A stretch of DNA of 64,000 bases from Actinoplanes flavus (GTDB taxonomy: Bacteria; Actinomycetota; Actinomycetes; Mycobacteriales; Micromonosporaceae), in NCBI RefSeq assembly GCF_017592555.1, contig NZ_JAGFNS010000020.1, positions 14,593-78,592 of the forward strand, written 5' to 3'. The notes beneath the pieces are model-generated. The model made no database searches. It saw only the letters and a program-made list of their open reading frames with translations, and was not told the origin of the DNA. Positions within the stretch are counted from its first letter, which is position 1, and each line of letters starts with the position of its first letter. Made by a program: the position numbers and the translations under genes. Of the stretch, positions 58,222 through 64,000 are shown piece by piece.

Positions 58222-59234
58222 CAGCCACCGAGGAGCATTCCCGGGGCCGCCCCGGGACGCTCGCGTTCCCGGGCGACGGCCGCCCGCTGCTCAGCGACCT
58301 GAGACGGATCTGGACGGCCGGCGACGACGACCCCCTGCGCCGGATCGCGGCGTACGCCCTGCTGCCGGCCGGCAAGCTGCTGCGGCCGCTGCTGGTGCTC
58401 GAGTCCGCCAAGTCGGTCGGCGGCTCGCCCGACGACCTGGGCGAACTCGCGCTCGCCGTGGAGTATCTGCACGTCGCCACCCTCATCCACGACGACATCA
58501 TCGACGAGGACGACATCCGTCGCGGCCGGCCCGCCGTGCACGCCGCTTTCGGCACGCCGGACGCCATCGTGACCGGTGACGGGCTCCTGCTGCAGGCTTT
58601 CGCCGCGCTGACCCGGGTGAGCCCGGCCGGTGTCACCGACACCGCGCTGAGGTCGGCGGTCGCCGTCCTCGCGGACGCCGGCATCGACCTGTGCCGCGGG
58701 CAGCTGCGGGAGGCCGAGCTCACCGGCGACCTGCACTGCTCGACCGAGCAGTACCTGACGATGGCACGGTTGAAGACCGGGGTGCTGTTCGAGGCGTCGT
58801 GCCGGATCGGGGCGATCCTCGGAGGCGGCCCGCCCGCGTGGGTGGACGCGCTCGGCACGTTCGGCGTCCATCTCGGTGTCGCCTTCCAGATCCGGGACGA
58901 CCTGCTCGGCTTCGACGACAACGCCGAGCTCGTGGGCAAGCCCAACGAGAGCGATGTGGCGAACCGGCGCCCGACCCTGCCCATGTTGCTGGCCTACCAG
59001 AGCGCCGGCGCCGACGACCGGGACCTGCTCGAGAGGGCCTTCCGCGGCGAGCTGAGCGGGGTGCGGGCGTTTCCGGAGGTACGCCGGATCGTCGAGGAGA
59101 CGGGCGCTCGCGCGGCGGCCGAGTGGCACGCCGCGGATCTGATCGACCGTGCCAAGCGGGCCCTCGCACCACTGCCCGGGAACGGCGCCGTCCTGACCGC
59201 GATCGCCGACTACGCCCGCGAGCGAGGGCACTGA
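58218..59234 (+). CDS. Polyprenyl diphosphate synthase (GGPP synthase type)
   Basis: A 338-residue trans-prenyltransferase. The first Asp-rich motif is HDDIIDEDD (about 91-99), the second is QIRDDLLGFDD (about 229-239), and GKLLRPLLV and VANRRPTLPMLL are also conserved. An Ala at five residues before the first motif and small residues around it favour C20 or longer chains, but the product length cannot be decided by eye. It condenses IPP with allylic diphosphates for the pathway encoded downstream. It overlaps the FAH gene by four bases and ends two bases before the UbiA start. Confidence 0.93.
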   Translation: MTATEEHSRGRPGTLAFPGDGRPLLSDLRRIWTAGDDDPLRRIAAYALLPAGKLLRPLLVLESAKSVGGSPDDLGELALAVEYLHVATLIHDDIIDEDDIRRGRPAVHAAFGTPDAIVTGDGLLLQAFAALTRVSPAGVTDTALRSAVAVLADAGIDLCRGQLREAELTGDLHCSTEQYLTMARLKTGVLFEASCRIGAILGGGPPAWVDALGTFGVHLGVAFQIRDDLLGFDDNAELVGKPNESDVANRRPTLPMLLAYQSAGADDRDLLERAFRGELSGVRAFPEVRRIVEETGARAAAEWHAADLIDRAKRALAPLPGNGAVLTAIADYARERGH

Positions 59235-59236
59235 TC

Positions 59237-60277
59237 GTGCGCCGGGTCACGACGACGTTCGCCGCCCATGTCCGCACGTGGCGGCCGTACACGCTCTGGT
59301 ATGTCGGTCTGGTGGGGTTGGCGGGTGCGGCTCTCGCGGCCGACCGGCCCACCGTCGCCCGGCTGGCGGCCGCGTGGCTGGTTCCGACGCTCGTCTGGAT
59401 CGCGGCGCACTACCTCGGCGACTACCTCGACCGTGACCTGGACGCGATCGCCAAACCCCAGCGGCCGATCCCCTCCGGGCAGATGCGGCCGGGGACCGCT
59501 CTCGGATGCGGCGTGGCCCTGGCCGTCGGGGCGGGCGCGGTGGCCCTGGCCGTGAACTGGCGCGTCCTTCTGGTGTTCCTGGCGGGCATCGGCGGCGCGG
59601 TCGCCTACAACGGCTTCTTCAAGGCCCGGGGCATCTGGGGCAACCTCGTGCGGGGTTCGCTCACCGGCGCCGCCTTCCTCTGCGGTGAGCTGATGACCGC
59701 CCCGGCCCCGGTCCCGCGGCTGCTGCCGTTCGTGCTCGCCTTCTGCCTGCACGACACCGCGTCCAATCTCGTCGGCGCGCTGCGCGACGTCGACGGGGAC
59801 CGGGCGGGAGGTTATCGCACCTTCGCGGTACGCCATGGGCTGCGCCGAGGAGTGTGGACCTCCGCCGGTCTCTACGCCGCGAGCATCGCCGCCGTGGTGA
59901 CCGGGCTTCTGCTCGTGCCGCGGCACGACCGGTTCTCCGGCGTTCTGCTCGTCGTCGCGACGGGCCTCGGTTGTCATGCCTGGGCACCGCTGGTACGGGC
60001 CGGGGACGCCCTGTCCGCCCGGACGGCGCTGCGGTCGCACGCGACGCTCGTCGTCGAACGGGTCGTCCTGGCCGCCGCGGTGCTGGTTCCGGGCCTGGGC
60101 GCGCCGGTCACGGCGGCTCTCGTCACGCCGATGCTGCTGGTCACCGCCGCGAGTCAACGGCTGATGCGGACACGACACGAGTTCACCCCCGCCGCCCGGC
60201 CGGTCCTCTGGTCCGCCGTGACATCCGCGCGGCGCCCGGCCCGGACGATCGCCCCCATGAAGGAGAAGCAGCCGTGA
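59237..60277 (+). CDS. UbiA-family membrane prenyltransferase or cyclase
   Basis: A 346-residue integral-membrane protein with eight or nine helices. The first Asp-rich motif is GDYLDRDLD (about 61-69; the usual leading Asn is Gly) followed by AIAKPQRPIPSG, and the second is DVDGDRAGGYRTFAVRHG (about 178-195). These bind the Mg-diphosphate of the prenyl donor. UbiA enzymes prenylate aromatics or other acceptors, and some act as terpene cyclases in bacterial diterpenoid pathways; both fit here. GTG 59237 begins just after the synthase stop. Its own stop overlaps the next start (GTGA). It does not sit with menaquinone genes. Confidence 0.9.
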   Translation: MRRVTTTFAAHVRTWRPYTLWYVGLVGLAGAALAADRPTVARLAAAWLVPTLVWIAAHYLGDYLDRDLDAIAKPQRPIPSGQMRPGTALGCGVALAVGAGAVALAVNWRVLLVFLAGIGGAVAYNGFFKARGIWGNLVRGSLTGAAFLCGELMTAPAPVPRLLPFVLAFCLHDTASNLVGALRDVDGDRAGGYRTFAVRHGLRRGVWTSAGLYAASIAAVVTGLLLVPRHDRFSGVLLVVATGLGCHAWAPLVRAGDALSARTALRSHATLVVERVVLAAAVLVPGLGAPVTAALVTPMLLVTAASQRLMRTRHEFTPAARPVLWSAVTSARRPARTIAPMKEKQP

Positions 60278-61971
60278 GCTCCCCGGTGAACGATCAGGTG
60301 GACGGCGCCGTCGGGCGCGCGGCCGACGCCCTGTTCGCGGTACAGCGCGCCGAGGGTTCCTGGCCCAATCGCCGGCCCACCGCCGTGCTGGGCACGGCGG
60401 GTGCGGCGATCGCCCTGCATCTGGCCGACCGCGACCGCTCGGCCGGCCTGACCGCGCGCGCGGTCCACTGGCTGGGCGAGGCGCAGAACCCGGACGGCGG
60501 CTGGGGTGGTGTCGCCGGAGCGCCCTCGCAGGTGATCCCCACGGTGATCGCGGCGTCCGCGCTGCGGATCATCGCGCCGGAGACGACCCACGACCGGGTC
60601 CGCCGCGCGCTGGACCTGGTGCACGCCGACGGCGGGCCGACCGCCCTGAACGACGCCGGCATGGCGCACATGGCGTCGGCCTTCCTGACCCTGGCCGGGC
60701 TGCCGGCCGCGGGCGGCGCCCGCCGTATCCCGCTGGAGCTTCTGCTGCTCCCGGCACGACTGTGGCGTGCCCGGCTGTCGTTCCGGATGGCCCCGTTCGT
60801 CGCCATGGCGTTCATGCAGTCGCGGGGCCGTCCGGTGCGGGGCCCGCGCCGGCTCGCCCGGCGCGCCGGGTTGCGCCTGCTGAGCCGGATGGAACGACAG
60901 GAGAACGATCCCGGCGGGTACGGCGGCGACAACTGGCTGGTGGCCGTGGTCTGCATCGGCCTGGTCAGCGCCGGGGCACCGCAGGAGATGATCGCCCGTA
61001 CCGTGGACTACCTGCGGGCCAACGTCCATCCCGACGGCTCCTGGCACATCATGCAGGGACTCGACGTCATCGGCGGGGCGTACGTCGCCCGCGGGCTGGC
61101 CGACGCCGGGTACACCGGCGACGCCCGCCTCGCCGCGGCCCGCCGGTGGTTGCGCGGCTGCCAGCAGTCCGAGGCCTTTCCGCTGTACGCCAGCCCGCCC
61201 GGCGGATGGGGCTGGGAGGGCCCCCGCGGCTGGCCCAACATCCTCGACAGCGCCAGTGTCCTCGCCGCCCTCGTCGTGGCCGGCGGCGAGGAGCCCGGCG
61301 AGGTGACGCGCCTGGGGCTGCGCTGGCTGGTGTCGCGCCAGGACCGCTCCGGCTCGTGGGGGACCTTCGTGCCCGACACCACGCTGCGCAATGACGGGCC
61401 GTGCCCGTACGTGACCGCGGCCTGTCTCGAGACGCTGATCGACAGCGGCGCCGCCGGCGATCCGGCCGTTCGCCGCGGCCTCGACTGGCTGCTCGGCCGG
61501 CAGCGGCCCGACGGCACCTACGAGGCGCTCTGGTACCGGGGGCCGGTGCCGGGCACCGCGATGGCGCTCGCCGCCTTCGGCCGGGCCGGGATGGCCGGGC
61601 ACCCCGGCGCCCGCCGGGCCCGCGACGCCCTGCTGAGGGCCCAGTTGCCGGACGGCGGATGGGGCCCCGGGGACACCGGCGTGCCCGGCGACGATCCCAC
61701 CGGCACCGTCGAGGAGACCGCCTGGGCGGTGCGCGCCCTGCTGGTCTCCGGGATGCCCGCGGACGACCCGAGGATCCGCCGGGGGGTGGCGTTCATCGTG
61801 GCGGCGCAACGCCCGGACGGGCTCTGGCCGGCGGCGCCGGTCTGCATGCACATCCGGGACGCGGCCTACTACGTGGACGGCTTGATCGTCGACGGGCTGA
61901 GCCTGCGGGCTCTCGGCGCCTATCGTGCCGCCCGGCACGCCGCCGCCGTCGCCGGCAGCGAGGTGTCATGA
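60274..61971 (+). CDS. Squalene-hopene-cyclase-like protein lacking DXDD
   Basis: A 565-residue alpha/alpha-barrel protein with at least six QW-like repeats (QNPDGGWGG, HPDGSWHIM, QDRSGSWGTF, RPDGTYEALW, LPDGGWGPG, RPDGLWPA). The order and the C-terminal GTVEETAWAVRAL agree with squalene-hopene cyclases. The catalytic DXDDTA is replaced: the aligned segment is WPNILDSASVLAAL (NILD at about 322-325), so the central Asp that donates the proton becomes Leu. It may cyclise an epoxide, made by the next gene product, or use another acid, or act only as a scaffold. GTG 60274 follows AAGGAG and overlaps the UbiA stop; it overlaps the next gene by four bases. Confidence 0.85.
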   Translation: MSSPVNDQVDGAVGRAADALFAVQRAEGSWPNRRPTAVLGTAGAAIALHLADRDRSAGLTARAVHWLGEAQNPDGGWGGVAGAPSQVIPTVIAASALRIIAPETTHDRVRRALDLVHADGGPTALNDAGMAHMASAFLTLAGLPAAGGARRIPLELLLLPARLWRARLSFRMAPFVAMAFMQSRGRPVRGPRRLARRAGLRLLSRMERQENDPGGYGGDNWLVAVVCIGLVSAGAPQEMIARTVDYLRANVHPDGSWHIMQGLDVIGGAYVARGLADAGYTGDARLAAARRWLRGCQQSEAFPLYASPPGGWGWEGPRGWPNILDSASVLAALVVAGGEEPGEVTRLGLRWLVSRQDRSGSWGTFVPDTTLRNDGPCPYVTAACLETLIDSGAAGDPAVRRGLDWLLGRQRPDGTYEALWYRGPVPGTAMALAAFGRAGMAGHPGARRARDALLRAQLPDGGWGPGDTGVPGDDPTGTVEETAWAVRALLVSGMPADDPRIRRGVAFIVAAQRPDGLWPAAPVCMHIRDAAYYVDGLIVDGLSLRALGAYRAARHAAAVAGSEVS

Positions 61972-63242
61972 CACCGCCGACCGACACCGACGTCGTGGTC
62001 TGCGGCGCGGGGGTGGCCGGCCTCGCCGCGGCCCGCGCCCTCGGCCGGCTCGGCCTGCGGGTGACGCTGATCGAGAAGAAGCGCCGGCAGCCGCCCGTGG
62101 CGAAGGGTGAGGTGCTGCAACCCGGATCGCTCGACATCCTCGACGGCTGGGACGTGCTGCACCGGCTCGAATCCCGGGACGCCGTGCGCCTGGACCGGCT
62201 CGCCGTCCGCACGGCCGACGGCCACGACCTGGCGACCATGGATTTCACCGCGCTCGACTGCGCACGCCCGTGGATGCTCGCCCACGACTACACCGTCATC
62301 CTGGACTGCCTGGAGGAGGCTCTCGGCTCGAACGTGCGCCGGCACCGGGGCGTCCTCGCGGAGGAGCTGATGCGCGACGGCGACGGGCGCGTCACCGGGG
62401 TGCACGTCTCCCAGGACCGGCGACGGCATTCGATCCGGGCCCGGCTGGTGGTGGCCGCCGACGGCATGTCGTCGCGTCTGCGGCGGCTGGCCGGCCTGAC
62501 GGCGGAGCCGGTGGCGTACGGCCACAAACTGCTGTCGTTCGAGCTCACCGACGCCCCGGCCGGCGCCGCCGAGGTGTCCGCGCACATCACCCGCCGGGGC
62601 CTCGTCATGGTCTATCCCCTGCCGCACCGCCGCACCCGCGTCTACGTCCAGGTGGGCCCGGACGAGTTGCGGGGCATGACGGGCACCTGCCTGAAGGAGT
62701 GGTGCGACGGCTTGGTGGCCGACGTACCCGTCCTCGAGCCGCTGACCGACGCGCTCCAGAGCGGCCTGGCGCACCGGCAGGTGCTTCCCGTCTGGCGGTA
62801 CTGTGCGGCTTCCCTGGTCGGTCCCGGCTTCGCCCTGGTCGGCGAGGCCGCGCACGGCGTACATCCGTTGTCGGCCCAGGGCATGAACACCGCGATCGGT
62901 GACGCTCACGACCTCGCGAACCGGCTGGCCGGGATCGATGCCGGACGTCCGGACGCGGTCGACGGCGCGCTGCTGGCCTACCAGCACGCGCGGGCCCGGC
63001 GGATCAAGGACGTCCACGTGATGAGCCACAACGCCGCACGGATGATCACGCAGACCTCGTGGGCCGGCCGGTTGCTGGGCCGCCGCCTGCTGAGCCGCAC
63101 CGGGCGCAACCCCCGGCTGTCGCACCTCACCGCGTACAACATGTCCGGCCTCGGCATGCGCCCGCTGAACGTGGTGGACCGGCTGGTCCAGCTGGGCGCA
63201 CTCCCCGAGACCCGCGGCCGCTCACCCATGCCTCTCCCGTGA
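61968..63242 (+). CDS. FAD-dependent monooxygenase (epoxidase-like)
   Basis: A 424-residue flavoprotein. The N-terminal GxGxxG is [18 protein letters not shown], followed by LIEKK. The middle has [16 protein letters not shown] (DG motif) and the late [34 protein letters not shown] (GD motif). This is the para-hydroxybenzoate-hydroxylase/squalene-epoxidase fold. In a terpenoid operon it most likely epoxidises the terminal alkene of the prenyl chain before cyclisation, though ring hydroxylation is possible. ATG 61968 overlaps the cyclase-like gene (ATGA). It has a C-terminal extension with many basic residues, likely membrane-associated. Confidence 0.9.
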   Translation: MTPPTDTDVVVCGAGVAGLAAARALGRLGLRVTLIEKKRRQPPVAKGEVLQPGSLDILDGWDVLHRLESRDAVRLDRLAVRTADGHDLATMDFTALDCARPWMLAHDYTVILDCLEEALGSNVRRHRGVLAEELMRDGDGRVTGVHVSQDRRRHSIRARLVVAADGMSSRLRRLAGLTAEPVAYGHKLLSFELTDAPAGAAEVSAHITRRGLVMVYPLPHRRTRVYVQVGPDELRGMTGTCLKEWCDGLVADVPVLEPLTDALQSGLAHRQVLPVWRYCAASLVGPGFALVGEAAHGVHPLSAQGMNTAIGDAHDLANRLAGIDAGRPDAVDGALLAYQHARARRIKDVHVMSHNAARMITQTSWAGRLLGRRLLSRTGRNPRLSHLTAYNMSGLGMRPLNVVDRLVQLGALPETRGRSPMPLP

Positions 63243-63292
63243 CCGGCCCGGAGCGGGCCCGCGGAAACGAGAAGACCGGAAAGGAACCGCAG

Positions 63293-64000
63293 ATGTCCGA
63301 CACACTCAAGACCGCTTTCGAGGTGACGCCGCTGACCGGTGCGCTCGGGGCGACGGTTCGCGGCCTGAGGCTCGCGGAGATCACCGACGAGGATTTCGCC
63401 GAGCTGCGCCGGCTGCTCCTGCAACACCTGGTGCTGTTCCTCCCCGACCAGCAGGACTGGGCGCCCGAGTCCCGGGTCGCCTTCGGGCGCCGGTTCGGCG
63501 AGCTGGAGGTGCATCCGTACCTCCCGCACCTCGACGGCCACCCGGAGATCCAGATCATCGACTCCGAGCAGGACGGCAAGATCCCGATCTGGCACACCGA
63601 CATGACGTACTCGCCCAACCCTCCGGTCGGATCGGTGTTGCAGATCATCCGGACCCCCGGGCACGGCGGCGACACCATGTGGTCCAACCAGTATCTGGCG
63701 TACGAGTCGCTGTCGGCGCCGCTTCGCGATCTGCTCGACGGGCTGACCGCGATCCACGCCATCCACATTCCCGGCCTCGACAGCCGGGCGGAGCACCCGG
63801 TCGTACGGACGCATCCGGAGACGGGCCGGCGTGCGCTCTTCGTCAACCGGGCGCACACGTCGCACATCGTGCAGCTCAGCCGCAACGAGAGCGACGCGCT
63901 CCTGCAGTACCTCACCGAGTTCGCCACATCGCCCCAGTTCACGTGCCGCTATCGATGGACCGCCGGTGACGTCGCGATCTGGGACAACCGGGTCACCCAG
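63293..64000 (+). CDS. TauD/TfdA-type Fe(II)/2-oxoglutarate dioxygenase (partial)
   Basis: The first 236 codons; the gene runs off the window. [16 protein letters not shown] and LVLFLPDQQ open the family fold. The iron-binding HxD is [13 protein letters not shown], and [16 protein letters not shown] follows. [22 protein letters not shown] and [15 protein letters not shown] lead to the distal His/Arg, the Arg and His being cut off or just beyond. It should hydroxylate or desaturate the terpenoid using 2-oxoglutarate. ATG 63293 follows AAAGGAA, 50 bases after the monooxygenase gene, the longest gap within the operon. Confidence 0.92.
   Translation, partial: MSDTLKTAFEVTPLTGALGATVRGLRLAEITDEDFAELRRLLLQHLVLFLPDQQDWAPESRVAFGRRFGELEVHPYLPHLDGHPEIQIIDSEQDGKIPIWHTDMTYSPNPPVGSVLQIIRTPGHGGDTMWSNQYLAYESLSAPLRDLLDGLTAIHAIHIPGLDSRAEHPVVRTHPETGRRALFVNRAHTSHIVQLSRNESDALLQYLTEFATSPQFTCRYRWTAGDVAIWDNRVTQ

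Noticed and set aside
58691-59236. In-frame upstream extension of the UbiA gene.
   Set aside because: It runs across the polyprenyl synthase gene in a shadow frame; the membrane protein starts at 59237 right after that gene's stop.
59237-60277. Housekeeping role of the UbiA protein in menaquinone synthesis.
   Set aside because: It is translationally coupled to polyprenyl synthase and cyclase-like genes and no menaquinone gene is near; also the first motif has Gly for Asn.

Overview
The window reads as a chromosomal segment of a high-GC, mycelial-type actinomycete. The mix of secreted plant-polysaccharide enzymes, a CebR/CelR-type box, an IdeR/DmdR-type iron box, an ECF41 sigma factor, a SAM-methyltransferase of the PF04672 type and a terpenoid gene cluster fits Micromonosporaceae, probably Actinoplanes or a close relative. 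The genus call is inference; no rRNA or tRNA gene was seen. The first ~80 bases are a pure G/C homopolymer-like tract that looks like an assembly or sequencing artefact.

Layout. 81-1600: the 3' end of a molybdopterin oxidoreductase, a ferritin-like helical protein, a DUF3040-like membrane protein and a SRPBCC protein. 1628-8344: secreted enzymes (M4 metalloprotease, lysyl-oxidase-like protein, GH12-CBM2 cellulase behind a CelR/CebR operator, Cip1-like protein). 8345-9610: gene-free, built of ~295-bp tandem repeats holding long hairpins, followed by a dispersed intergenic repeat that recurs twice later in the window. 9599-15188: LysR regulator, SpoT-type HD protein, BON protein, methyltransferase, DoxX protein under an iron box, L,D-transpeptidase and a small membrane protein. 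15333-21757: a mannan-use locus with GH26 mannanase, a three-gene sugar ABC importer, a ROK repressor and a LacI-type sensor domain lacking its HTH; mannanase and importer share an almost identical operator and promoter. 22105-42786: SGNH esterase, release factor RF3, and a long pectin/arabinan/glucan-degradation region (two GH5, PL1, three GH43, PL11, a PA14-GH2-LamG protein) interrupted by PAP2, DUF4287 and a membrane-anchored Hsp70. 42907-49495: a two-gene operon (Pls-like NRPS and M1 aminopeptidase) split by a TnpB-only IS200/IS605-family element; removing the element restores a 4-nt ATGA overlap. 49496-52444: Ser/Thr kinase plus a membrane protein with five DERTA-type repeats. 52463-54024: ECF41 sigma factor and a divergent SnoaL-like gene carrying the ECF41 promoter signature. 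53969-64000: tryptophan 2,3-dioxygenase and a dTDP-glucose synthase on one strand and, divergently, a tightly coupled operon (33-codon leader, P450, FAH-family hydrolase, polyprenyl diphosphate synthase, UbiA prenyltransferase, squalene-cyclase-like protein, FAD monooxygenase, TauD-type dioxygenase) running off the window.

How the parts work together. The secreted enzymes would break cellulose, mannan, arabinan and rhamnogalacturonan; the mannan locus also has its own importer and regulators. The terminal operon has the logic of a terpenoid or meroterpenoid pathway: a polyprenyl diphosphate is made, transferred or cyclised by the UbiA protein, epoxidised, cyclised by a class-II-like cyclase that lacks the DXDD proton donor, and then oxidised. 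This operon, the split NRPS/M1 operon and the duplicated mannan promoter are the most interesting parts.
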